Source: CAKTOF01 sp964544345
Lineage (GTDB): Bacteria; Bacillota; Clostridia; Oscillospirales; Oscillospiraceae
Assembly: GCA_964544345.1 (NCBI GenBank)
Contig: CAZJBT010000022.1
Coordinates: forward strand, 1-20,530
Direction of reading: 5' to 3'
Length of the DNA stretch: 20,530 bases
A program made the position numbers and the translations under genes. Below the pieces are notes generated by a model. It did not search any database. It was given only the letters and a program-made list of their open reading frames with translations, and was not told where the DNA came from. The first letter of the stretch is position 1. Every line of letters begins with the position of its first letter. Below are positions 7,574-14,018 of this stretch, piece after piece.

Positions 7574-9484
7574 GTGGCAAATCTGTATCCGCACGTCATG
7601 TCGCCGGTGCGCGTCGCCGGCCATCTGCTGAAAAACCGCCTGATTTCCGCGCCGTCGACCATCCACACCGCCTCGTCCGGCCAGCCGTATCCGACCGACA
7701 AGGGCATCCGCTTCTTCGTCGACCGCGCCAAGGCGGGTGTCGGCCTCGTCACCTGCGCGGGCGTCTCGCTCGGCGGCGCGTTTGACGACGGCACGCACTG
7801 CTCCTGGAACCTCAATAAGCTCAACGACACCAACACGCTGTGCAGCATGGTCGAGGAGATCCATTTGTACGGCGCAAAATGCACCATGGAGCTGATCGGT
7901 GTATTCCCGAACGGCTACACCGTCGTGGACAACTGCTCGATCATGGGCTCGCCTCCCTGCGGCCGCGAGATCCCGGTCGAAGAAATGATGAAGTTCAAAG
8001 ACGAATACATCAAGGCCGCACTGGCATTGAAAAAGGCCGGCTTTGACGGCGTCATGCTCCACTTCGGCCATTCCATCCCGATGGCGCAGTTCCTCTCCCC
8101 ACTGACAAACACCCGCACCGACGAGTTCGGCGGCTCGACCGAGGCGCGCTGCCGCTATCCGAAGATGATCATTGACGAGATCCGCGCGGCAATCGGCAAG
8201 GACATGATCATCGATGTGCGCATCTCCGGCGATGAATTTGAAAAGGGCGGCATCGACGTCGAAGAGGGCATCAAAATCGCCTCAATCCTTTCCGAAAACG
8301 CCGACATCATCCAGGCTTCCGCCGGTATGCACAATCCCGACTGGATGACCTGGACACATCCGTGCGGCTTCCTCGAGCCGATGCCGAATGCCTATGTCGC
8401 CGCAGCGATCAAAGGCTCCGGCAAGGTCGATGCCTTTATCTCGACGATCGGCGGTTTTGGCTCGCTCGCCGACGCCGACCGCATAATCGCCGAGGGAAAA
8501 GCCGATTTTGTCTGCGCCGCACGCTCGTTTATCGCCGATCCCGACTGGGTCAAGAAGGGCGCCGCCGGCCACCAGGAGCTGGTGCGTCCGTGCATCAAGT
8601 GCATGCGCTGTCACGACTCAGATAACTACGAGCAGCACCTGCAATGCACGGTCAACCCGCGCGTCGGCATGGAGAGCGTCATCGAATCCATGCCAGCGCC
8701 CGAGCGGGCCAAGTCGGTCGCGGTCATCGGCGGCGGCCCGGCCGGTATGCAGGCCGCCATCACTGCCGTGCGCCGCGGCCACAGCGTCACGCTCTTTGAA
8801 AAAAGCGATCAGCTCGGCGGCAAACTCGCGTTCGCGGACTACGTCTCGTTCAAGTACCCGCTGGCAAACTATAAGAACTGGGCTGCTCAGCGCCTCCTGG
8901 CATCCGACGTAACAGTCCGTCTGAACACGGAGGCGACACCGGAAATGGTAAAGGGCTTCGATGCGGTCATTGCCGCTGTCGGCGCTGAGCCGCTCATTCC
9001 GCCGATCCCCGGTGTGGAGACGGCCATTCCCGCCATCGACGCCTACGGCAAAGAGGACACACTGGGCGATTCCGTCGTGCTGATCGGCGGTGGCCAGATC
9101 GGCATCGAGACCGCGCTGCACCTTTGCCGCTTCGGCAAGACGGTCACGATCCTTGAAATGCAGGACGCTCTCGCGCCCGACGCCTCCAAGACCCACCGCG
9201 ACGAGCTGATGGTCGAGATCCGCAACGAGAAGAGACTGACCGTTCTCACTGGCAGCCGCTGCACCGGCGTCAAGCCCGGCGAGGTCACCTATAGCAAAGA
9301 CGGAAAAGAGGAAACGCTCCACTGCAGCGGCATTGTGCTCTCCGCCGGCATGAAGCCGCTCACGGCTCTGGCCGACAGCTTTATGGGGCTGACCGACGAC
9401 TTCGCAGAGGTCGGCGACTGTGTCAGGGCGCGCACCGTCGAGTGGGCTAATAAGGAAGGCTTCTACGCCGCCATGCGTCTGTGA
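7574..9484 (+). CDS. NADH:flavin oxidoreductase of the 2,4-dienoyl-CoA reductase/2-enoate reductase family (OYE + 4Fe-4S + FAD)
   Basis: A 636-aa multidomain reductase. GTG at 7574 is chosen because AGGAGG (7561-7566) sits 7 nt upstream and the protein then begins ANLYPHVMSPVRV, as in the family. Residues 1-335 form the FMN-binding OYE barrel (SAPSTIHTA, HFGHS at 163-167, QFLSPLTNTRTDEFGGS). Cys340, 343, 346 and 358 form the 4Fe-4S site, followed by VNPRVG. Residues 380-636 form the FAD/NAD(P)H module, with GGGPAG (386-391) and GGGQIG (505-510). Electrons pass from NAD(P)H through FAD and Fe-S to FMN to reduce an activated C=C bond. Length matches gut enzymes such as BaiCD and BaiH and other enoate reductases. 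The cluster spacing is C-x2-C-x2-C-x11-C, whereas FadH has C-x2-C-x3-C-x11-C. The substrate is not deducible. Confidence 0.93.
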   Translation: MANLYPHVMSPVRVAGHLLKNRLISAPSTIHTASSGQPYPTDKGIRFFVDRAKAGVGLVTCAGVSLGGAFDDGTHCSWNLNKLNDTNTLCSMVEEIHLYGAKCTMELIGVFPNGYTVVDNCSIMGSPPCGREIPVEEMMKFKDEYIKAALALKKAGFDGVMLHFGHSIPMAQFLSPLTNTRTDEFGGSTEARCRYPKMIIDEIRAAIGKDMIIDVRISGDEFEKGGIDVEEGIKIASILSENADIIQASAGMHNPDWMTWTHPCGFLEPMPNAYVAAAIKGSGKVDAFISTIGGFGSLADADRIIAEGKADFVCAARSFIADPDWVKKGAAGHQELVRPCIKCMRCHDSDNYEQHLQCTVNPRVGMESVIESMPAPERAKSVAVIGGGPAGMQAAITAVRRGHSVTLFEKSDQLGGKLAFADYVSFKYPLANYKNWAAQRLLASDVTVRLNTEATPEMVKGFDAVIAAVGAEPLIPPIPGVETAIPAIDAYGKEDTLGDSVVLIGGGQIGIETALHLCRFGKTVTILEMQDALAPDASKTHRDELMVEIRNEKRLTVLTGSRCTGVKPGEVTYSKDGKEETLHCSGIVLSAGMKPLTALADSFMGLTDDFAEVGDCVRARTVEWANKEGFYAAMRL

Positions 9485-9494
9485 GGTGAACAGA

Positions 9495-9896
9495 ATGAAC
9501 ATCAAACCGACCCACGTCGGCATCAGCGTCGGCAACATGGACAAGGCCATCGCCTGGTGGCGCGACCTGCTCGGCTTTGAGCTGGTCTCGCGCGATACCT
9601 ACAGCTTTATGGACAACATGGAGATCGCATTTGTGAGGCTGGGCGATTTTGAGATCGAGCTGTTCTGCTCGCCGAAGGCGCGGCAGCTCGATCAGACCTA
9701 CGATTCCGACAACACCGTCATCGGTACCAAGCATGTCGCCTTTGAGGTAAGCAGCATGGACGAGATGATGGCGCGCATCGAAGCGCTGCATGTCCATATC
9801 AACTTTACGACCGAGATGGAGGGCGATCGCGTCTGCTTCGTTGCCGATCCCTGGGGCACTCCGGTCGAGCTGATCGAGCGCGGCGGCGCAAAATAA
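9495..9896 (+). CDS. VOC-family metalloprotein (glyoxalase/methylmalonyl-CoA epimerase fold)
   Basis: A 133-aa protein made of two beta-alpha-beta-beta-beta repeats. It starts at ATG 9495 behind GAGGTG, 10 bp after the OYE stop. The four metal-ligand positions of the vicinal oxygen chelate fold are present: His7 (PTHVGISV), Glu55 (FEIELF), His80 (TKHVAFEV) and Glu125 (GTPVELIE). The family includes glyoxalase I, methylmalonyl-CoA epimerase and ring-cleaving dioxygenases; in an anaerobe an isomerase, epimerase or lyase is most plausible. As last gene of the operon it presumably acts on the same intermediate as the dehydrogenase and the OYE enzyme. A specific function cannot be read from sequence. 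Confidence 0.88.
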   Translation: MNIKPTHVGISVGNMDKAIAWWRDLLGFELVSRDTYSFMDNMEIAFVRLGDFEIELFCSPKARQLDQTYDSDNTVIGTKHVAFEVSSMDEMMARIEALHVHINFTTEMEGDRVCFVADPWGTPVELIERGGAK

Positions 9897-9904
9897 ACAC
9901 AGAC

Positions 9905-9940
9905 CCCGCCCTCCGGCAGCGCGCTGGAGGGCGGGTTTTT
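9905..9940 (+). terminator. Intrinsic terminator of the dehydrogenase/OYE/VOC operon
   Basis: CCCGCCCTCCGGC (9905-9917) pairs with 9923-9935 through one G-T wobble, followed by TTTTT (9936-9940). It lies 8 bp after the VOC stop codon. Confidence 0.93.
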
Positions 9941-9942
9941 AT

Positions 9943-9976
9943 AACAAGAAGGCTCTGCATAACAAGAAGGCTCTGC
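9943..9976. repeat. Imperfect tandem duplication, 18-bp unit
   Basis: AACAAGAAGGCTCTGCAT (9943-9960) is repeated directly as AACAAGAAGGCTCTGC (9961-9976) before the copies diverge. It lies between the operon terminator and the nitroreductase promoter. A slippage duplication is the simplest explanation; a binding-site role is possible. Confidence 0.8.
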
Positions 9977-10000
9977 GCATATTTTGCATGACAAATTCCC

Positions 10001-10029
10001 TTACACATGCCGGAAAATTGTGGTATAGT
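10001..10029 (+). promoter_or_regulatory. Predicted nitroreductase promoter
   Basis: TTACAC (10001-10006), a 17-bp spacer, then TATAGT (10024-10029) preceded by TGG as an extended -10. It lies about 30 bp upstream of the start codon, leaving a short leader. Confidence 0.65.
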
Positions 10030-10059
10030 AAAGGTAGATTTTTAAGGGAGGCGCATGAG

Positions 10060-10602
10060 ATGGACGCGTTAGACGCCATTTTTTCCCGCAAAAGCATTCG
10101 AAATTACACCGACCAGCCAATTTCAGACGAGGATCTGCGCACGATCCTTGAAGCCGGCATGAGCGGCCCCACCTGCGCAATGACGCGCGATTGGTCTTTT
10201 ATCGTGATCCGGGACAAGGAGCTTTTGAACAAGGTCGCAGATGGGAACGGCCCTCCTGCCGCTCCGCTGCGCGGCGCAGCCGTCGGCATCTTGATCTGCG
10301 GCGATCTGTCGCGCTCATTCAAGCCCGCACCGGACTACTGGATCATCGACGGCGCGATCGCAGGTCAAAACATGATCCTTGCCGCGACTGCGCTCGGTAT
10401 CGGCTCAGTCTGGCTTGGCACCTACCCCGAAATGGATCGCGTGGAGAATCAGGCAAAGCTTTTCGCCCTGCCAGAGACGATCCGCCCGCATTCGGTCATC
10501 GCCTTCGGTCATCCTGACCCGGACGCGCCCGAGCGCCCGAAGCCGCCCCATATTTTCACCGGTCGGTACGAGGAGGATCGCGTCCACTTTGAACGTTGGT
10601 AA
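10060..10602 (+). CDS. Nitroreductase-family FMN oxidoreductase
   Basis: A 180-aa protein starting at ATG 10060 behind AAGGGAGG (8 nt). The FMN-phosphate signature RKSIR (10-14) opens the fold, followed by ISDEDLRTILEAGMSGPTC, where the helix and loop contact the flavin. The central DGAIAGQNMILAATALGIGSVWLG (98-120) is the family's dimer and FMN helix, and HSVIAFGHPD precedes a proline-rich tail. Members transfer electrons from NAD(P)H to nitro compounds, quinones or unsaturated substrates; the physiological substrate here is unknown. It has its own promoter and terminator, so it is a single-gene unit, though its flavin chemistry resembles the preceding operon. Confidence 0.92.
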   Translation: MDALDAIFSRKSIRNYTDQPISDEDLRTILEAGMSGPTCAMTRDWSFIVIRDKELLNKVADGNGPPAAPLRGAAVGILICGDLSRSFKPAPDYWIIDGAIAGQNMILAATALGIGSVWLGTYPEMDRVENQAKLFALPETIRPHSVIAFGHPDPDAPERPKPPHIFTGRYEEDRVHFERW

Positions 10603-10609
10603 TGCCAAG

Positions 10610-10638
10610 CGGCGCCGCATATTTGCGGCGCCGTTTTT
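10610..10638 (+). terminator. Intrinsic terminator after nitroreductase
   Basis: CGGCGCCGCA (10610-10619) pairs with TGCGGCGCCG (10624-10633), loop TATT, followed by TTTTT (10634-10638), 7 bp after the stop. Confidence 0.93.
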
Positions 10639-10651
10639 CTGCGCTTGTGTG

Positions 10652-10680
10652 TTGTAACACCAAAAAAAATGTGCTAAAAT
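10652..10680 (+). promoter_or_regulatory. pyrB promoter
   Basis: TTGTAA (10652-10657), a 17-bp A-rich spacer ending in TGC, and TAAAAT (10675-10680). The leader to the pyrB ATG is only about 25 nt, too short for a PyrR attenuator, so control by that route seems absent. Confidence 0.72.
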
Positions 10681-10709
10681 AACAAAAATCGTGTTGGAGG
10701 CTTTTTTGT

Positions 10710-11771
10710 ATGAGGCTGCGGCATCTGATCGATATTGAAGATCTTTCCACACAAGAGTGGGACGAGATCTACGCGCTGGCAAGCCAGATCATCGCCGACC
10801 CACTCGCCTACTCCAGTACGCTGCACGGCCATGTGATGGCCAGTCTGTTCTATGAGCCAAGCACGCGCACCAACTTCTCGTTTCAGACGGCGATGCTCCG
10901 CCTTGGCGGCAGTGTGTTCGGCTTTGCCGATCCGAATTCTACCTCGGCCGCCAAGGGAGAGCGGCTCAAGGACACCGTCAAGATGGTCAGCGCCTATGCC
11001 GACATCATCGTTATGCGCAGCCCGAAGGAGGGCGCGGCGCGCGCTGCCTCGCTCTACTCCGAGGTGCCGGTCATCAATGCCGGCGACGGCGGTCACATGC
11101 ACCCGACACAGACGCTTGCCGACCTCACGACCATCTCGCAGCTCCACGGCCGGCTCGGCGGGCTGAACATAGGTCTGTGCGGCGACCTGAAATTCGGCCG
11201 TACCGTCCACTCGCTCATCAAGGCGCTCTCAAAATTTGAGGGTACCACCTTCTATCTGATCTCTCCGCGCGATTTGGCCGTGCCGGACTATATGCGCCAG
11301 TTCATGCGCGAGCACAACCAGAAATTTTACGAAGTCTCATCGCTCGAATCCACACTGCCGATGCTCGACGTGCTCTACATGACGCGCGTCCAGCGCGAGC
11401 GTTTCACGGATCCGCTTGAATACGACCGGCTCAAGGGCACCTATGTGCTCACCCGTAGCAAGCTCGCACGCGCGAAGCGGGAGCTTCTGATCATGCACCC
11501 GCTGCCGCGCGTCGACGAGATCACGCTCGATGTCGACGACGACCCGCGCGCGGTCTATTTTGAGCAGGCACGCTACGGCATGTTCGCACGCATGGCGCTG
11601 CTCACGCTGCTTGCACAGCAGGGGCGCAAAAAGCCGGAGCCGGTCGAGATCGGCTCTGGTTCTGTGTGCCGTAACAAGATGTGCATCACGCAGTCCGAGC
11701 TGTACCTGCCGCCGCTCACAAAGCAGATCGGCGGAAAATGCTGCTGCGCCTACTGTGACAAGGAGATTTGA
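10710..11771 (+). CDS. pyrB: Aspartate carbamoyltransferase catalytic chain with a fused C-terminal PyrI-like zinc knuckle
   Basis: A 353-aa enzyme condensing carbamoyl phosphate and aspartate in pyrimidine synthesis (cytosol). Residues 1-305 are a standard catalytic chain: carbamoyl-phosphate loop FYEPSTRTNFSF (47-58), the SAAKGE loop (79-84), GDGGHMHPTQTL (125-136) and HPLPRVDE (263-270). ATG 10710 follows TTGGAGG. The C-terminus is unusual: residues 316-353 hold Cys320-x4-Cys325-Ile and Cys346-x2-Cys349-Asp-Lys-Glu. This matches the zinc site of the regulatory chain PyrI (E. coli Cys109-x4-Cys114 and Cys138-x2-Cys141-Glu-Lys-Glu). The nucleotide-binding half of PyrI is missing. The knuckle may bind a neighbouring catalytic chain as PyrI does, without allosteric control (inference). 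rlmI follows directly: its ATG abuts the pyrB TGA. Confidence 0.95.
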   Translation: MRLRHLIDIEDLSTQEWDEIYALASQIIADPLAYSSTLHGHVMASLFYEPSTRTNFSFQTAMLRLGGSVFGFADPNSTSAAKGERLKDTVKMVSAYADIIVMRSPKEGAARAASLYSEVPVINAGDGGHMHPTQTLADLTTISQLHGRLGGLNIGLCGDLKFGRTVHSLIKALSKFEGTTFYLISPRDLAVPDYMRQFMREHNQKFYEVSSLESTLPMLDVLYMTRVQRERFTDPLEYDRLKGTYVLTRSKLARAKRELLIMHPLPRVDEITLDVDDDPRAVYFEQARYGMFARMALLTLLAQQGRKKPEPVEIGSGSVCRNKMCITQSELYLPPLTKQIGGKCCCAYCDKEI

Positions 11772-12944
11772 ATGGAGATCGGACAGGTTTGTCTCAAGCG
11801 CGGCGAGGAGCGCGAAAAGCGCGCCGGCGCACTTTGGATCTATGATAACGAGATCGACTGGATCGACGACCGCTGCAAAAACGGCGGTATCGTCGACGTG
11901 ATCGACAGCCGCAGGCGCTTTGTCGCCCGCGGCTATTTCAACGCGGCCTCGCGCATCACCGTACGCATCCTGACCCGCGACGCGGACGAGATGATCGACC
12001 GCAGCTTCTTCCGCCGCCGGTTGGAGCAGGCAAAGGGATTCCGTGAAACGCTCGGCTTTTCCGATTCCTACCGTGTCGTCTTTGGCGAGTCAGACGGTCT
12101 GCCCGGGCTGACGGTCGACAAGTTCGGCTCGTGCCTTTCGTTTCAGATCACTGCGCTCGGCATGGAGTGCTGGAAGCAAGACATTGTCGACATTCTGGCG
12201 GAGTTGTACCGGCCGGCATGCATTTTCGAGCGCGACGACGTGCCGGTGCGCGAAAAAGAGGGGCTGGAACAGATCAAACGGTGCGTCTACGGCAGCGTGC
12301 CGGAGCGGCTTGAAATCCTCGAACACGACGCCCGCATGCTCGTCGATGTGGTAAATGGCCAAAAAACCGGTCACTTTCTCGACCAGCAAGAAAATCGCGG
12401 CCGCCTGAAGCCCTATGTCAAAGACGCGCATGTGCTCGACCTGTGCTGCTGCACGGGCGGCTTCTCCATCCACGCGGCGCTCTACGGCGCAAGCTCGGTC
12501 GAGACCATCGACGCGTCAGAGGATGCACTTGCGCTGACCCGAAAAAACGCCGCGCTCAACGGCGTCGAAGTGAGAACGACCTGCGGCAATGTGTTCGACC
12601 TCGTCAAGCGCTACAGTGAGGAAAACCGGCAGTACGACGTCGTGATCCTCGATCCGCCCGCATTTGCCAAGAGCCGCCGCGCGCTTGAAGGCGCCTACCG
12701 CGGCTATAAAGAGTTGAACCTGCGCTCGATGAAGCTCGTCCGGCCAGGCGGCTTTCTTTTTACCTTCTCGTGCAGCCAATTTATGACGCCCACGCTTTTT
12801 TCCCAAATGGCCGCTGAAGCCGCGGCCGACACAGGCCGCGAGGTGCGCTTGCTGGAGCAGCTACTACAGTCGCGCGACCATCCCGCGCGCTTCGGCGCGG
12901 AGCATGCGCTCTATCTCAAGGGGCTGGTACTGCAGGTGCTTTGA
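11772..12944 (+). CDS. rlmI: Class I SAM-dependent rRNA large-subunit methyltransferase, RlmI family
   Basis: A 390-aa protein expected to form 5-methylcytosine in 23S rRNA (C1962 in E. coli). The N-terminal ~70 residues are a PUA RNA-binding domain, followed by a linker domain. The family signature GQKTGHFLDQQENR spans residues 197-210. The SAM-binding strand is VLDLCCCTGGFSIHAAL (221-237), motif IV is LDPPAFAKSR (293-302), and the probable catalytic cysteine is Cys334 in TFSCSQFM. The ATG follows the pyrB TGA with no spacer, and its AAGGAG ribosome site lies inside the last pyrB codons, so the two genes are coupled. A pyrimidine gene paired with an rRNA methylase has no obvious metabolic logic and may reflect co-expression with growth. 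No terminator is visible before the tRNA promoter. Confidence 0.93.
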   Translation: MEIGQVCLKRGEEREKRAGALWIYDNEIDWIDDRCKNGGIVDVIDSRRRFVARGYFNAASRITVRILTRDADEMIDRSFFRRRLEQAKGFRETLGFSDSYRVVFGESDGLPGLTVDKFGSCLSFQITALGMECWKQDIVDILAELYRPACIFERDDVPVREKEGLEQIKRCVYGSVPERLEILEHDARMLVDVVNGQKTGHFLDQQENRGRLKPYVKDAHVLDLCCCTGGFSIHAALYGASSVETIDASEDALALTRKNAALNGVEVRTTCGNVFDLVKRYSEENRQYDVVILDPPAFAKSRRALEGAYRGYKELNLRSMKLVRPGGFLFTFSCSQFMTPTLFSQMAAEAAADTGREVRLLEQLLQSRDHPARFGAEHALYLKGLVLQVL

Positions 12945-13000
12945 GCAGGCGGGGCACTGAAGATTTTTGCCAAAGAGGCGGAGAAAACGGGAATTCTGTA

Positions 13001-13029
13001 TTGACTTTGGCCACCGGATGTGCTAGTAT
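13001..13029 (+). promoter_or_regulatory. tRNA operon promoter
   Basis: TTGACT (13001-13006), a 17-bp spacer ending in TGC, then TAGTAT (13024-13029). It lies 25 bp upstream of the first tRNA, strong and close as expected for stable RNA genes. Confidence 0.85.
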
Positions 13030-13054
13030 TTTAAGGCTGACAAGTCCGCTATCT

Positions 13055-13129
13055 GCGGGTGTAGCACAACGGCCAGGGCACCAGCCTTCCAAGCTGGGGA
13101 CGGGGGTTCGACTCCCCTCACCCGCTCCA
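13055..13129 (+). tRNA. tRNA-Gly(TCC)
   Basis: Acceptor GCGGGTG pairs with CACCCGC (13119-13125), discriminator T, encoded CCA (13127-13129). The anticodon stem CCAGC/GCTGG encloses CTTCCAA with anticodon TCC at 13088-13090. First of five tRNAs. Confidence 0.97.
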
Positions 13130-13154
13130 ACCGTATTCTTGTCAGCTCCAATAT

Positions 13155-13231
<77 letters not shown>

Positions 13232-13273
13232 GCGTGAAGGCGCTTCTCGGCGGGCGGGTGAAATTTGATATAT

Positions 13274-13351
<78 letters not shown>

Positions 13352-13393
13352 TTTTCTTCCCCGTTCCTGCCGGGCGGCGTTTGCGCTCTGTAT

Positions 13394-13467
13394 AGGGGTG
13401 TCGCCAAGCGGTAAGGCACGGGACTTTGACTCCCGTATCGGTGGTTCGACTCCACCCATCCCTGCCA
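13394..13467 (+). tRNA. tRNA-Gln(TTG)
   Basis: The anticodon stem CGGGA/TCCCG encloses CTTTGAC with anticodon TTG at 13426-13428. Acceptor AGGGGTG pairs with CATCCCT, discriminator G, encoded CCA (13465-13467). Confidence 0.95.
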
Positions 13468-13471
13468 CTGC

Positions 13472-13547
13472 GACCCGCTAGCTCAGTTGGCAGAGCACCT
13501 GCCTTTTAAGCAGGGTGTCCGGAGTTCGAATCTCCGGCGGGTCACCA
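13472..13547 (+). tRNA. tRNA-Lys(TTT)
   Basis: Acceptor GACCCGC pairs with GCGGGTC, discriminator A, encoded CCA (13545-13547). The anticodon stem CCTGC/GCAGG encloses CTTTTAA with anticodon TTT at 13505-13507. It begins only 4 bp after tRNA-Gln and is last in the cluster. Confidence 0.97.
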
Positions 13548-13580
13548 AAAATCCCGAATGCGAATGCATTCGGGATTTTT
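13547..13580 (+). terminator. Terminator of the tRNA operon
   Basis: AAAAATCCCGAATGC (13547-13561) pairs perfectly with GCATTCGGGATTTTT (13566-13580), loop GAAT. The stem starts at the last base of tRNA-Lys. Its right arm is repeated at 13614-13628. Confidence 0.92.
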
Positions 13581-13613
13581 ACTTATCACTTCTTCACGAT
13601 TCACTAAATTTGC

Positions 13614-13628
13614 GCATTCGGGATTTTT
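13614..13628 (+). repeat. Second copy of the tRNA terminator's right arm
   Basis: GCATTCGGGATTTTT, identical to 13566-13580, recurs 48 bp downstream without a matching left arm. This suggests a local duplication, or the scar of an event downstream of the tRNA array. Confidence 0.7.
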
Positions 13629-13727
13629 GGAAGTGAATAGCGAAAATCGAAGAAATAGGATACGGGAAAGCGGGTTCAAAGAGCCATGTCAAGGAATTGG
13701 CGTCTATTATCTTGATGTTACAAAAAT

Positions 13728-13760
13728 CGGCAAGCGCCAAAAGGCGCTTGCCGGTTTTTT
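13728..13760. terminator. Intrinsic terminator in the gene-poor interval
   Basis: A perfect 11-bp stem, CGGCAAGCGCC (13728-13738) with GGCGCTTGCCG (13743-13753), loop AAAA. TTTTTT follows at 13755-13760 and AAAAA precedes at 13722-13726, so it could work both ways. What transcript it ends is unclear. Confidence 0.8.
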
Positions 13761-13890
13761 GCTGCTTATACCAAACCAGTGAAATAATTTAATCTTCCAC
13801 CATTATTGTAAACCCTGCCAACGTACGATCTGTCTCTTTTCCGGTGTTGGAACTCGTGGTTTTCCAAGTACCACTTAATGTACACATTTC

Positions 13891-13910
13891 TGAACACTTT
13901 TGAACACTTT
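13891..13910. repeat. 10-bp tandem repeat
   Basis: TGAACACTTT occurs twice in exact tandem (13891-13900 and 13901-13910). An imperfect unit (ACATTTC) precedes it and TGAA follows after one base. The period is one helical turn. Confidence 0.75.
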
Positions 13911-13954
13911 CTGAAAAAAACGCCCGCCGCGCTTCGACGGCGGCGCATAATGGC

Positions 13955-14004
13955 AAAAAAGCGCCCATCCCGGTCTTGCAGAAATGCATGACCGGGATGG
14001 GCGC
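13955..14004 (-). terminator. Terminator of marR
   Basis: A perfect 15-bp stem joins 13961-13975 with 13990-14004 (GCGCCCATCCCGGTC and its complement). Inside it an apical TGCA/TGCA helix caps a 4-nt loop after a T-T mismatch. On the minus strand TTTTTT follows directly (A-run 13955-13960). It starts 15 bp after the marR stop. Confidence 0.92.
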
Positions 14005-14018
14005 TCTTTATGCTGGGA

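Larger units (their letters stand above)
13581..14018. other. Gene-poor, lower-GC interval with possible gene remnants
   Basis: About 440 bp with no convincing gene. A plus-strand reading from GTG 13633 gives RNRIRESGFKEPCQGIGVYY and then LDVTKIGKRQ, but it runs through a terminator hairpin and uses AGA, AGG and CGA codons unlike the neighbours, so it is a remnant or chance frame. On the minus strand a frame ending at 13789 reads CTLSGTWKTTSSNTGKETDR before TLAGFTIMVED; it is protein-like, lower in GC, and has no clear start. Also present are a terminator (13728-13760), a 10-bp tandem repeat (13891-13910) and the marR terminator (13955-14004). Position just after a tRNA array and unusual base composition would fit remains of transferred DNA, but no integrase or attachment repeat is visible. 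Confidence 0.55.

Noticed and set aside
6487..7887. A 466-codon minus-strand frame opposite the dehydrogenase and OYE genes
   Set aside because: Shadow of two well-supported genes; no recognisable motif and no ribosome site of note.
7574..9484. Assignment of the OYE enzyme as bilirubin reductase or a bile acid (BaiCD/BaiH) enzyme
   Set aside because: Architecture is shared, but the bai gene neighbours are absent and the active-site segment (HFGHS) does not support naming a specific substrate.
9943..9976. CRISPR array
   Set aside because: Only two adjoining copies without spacers and no cas genes.
10681..10709. PyrR-type attenuator or T-box before pyrB
   Set aside because: Leader is about 25 nt with no terminator hairpin or specifier structure.
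13547..13628. Attachment-site repeat of tRNA-Lys
   Set aside because: The repeated 15 bp belongs to the terminator stem, not to the tRNA 3' end, and no integrase gene is present.
13633..13782. Small plus-strand gene downstream of the tRNA array
   Set aside because: The frame passes through a strong terminator hairpin, has atypical codons and a poor start; kept only as a possible remnant.
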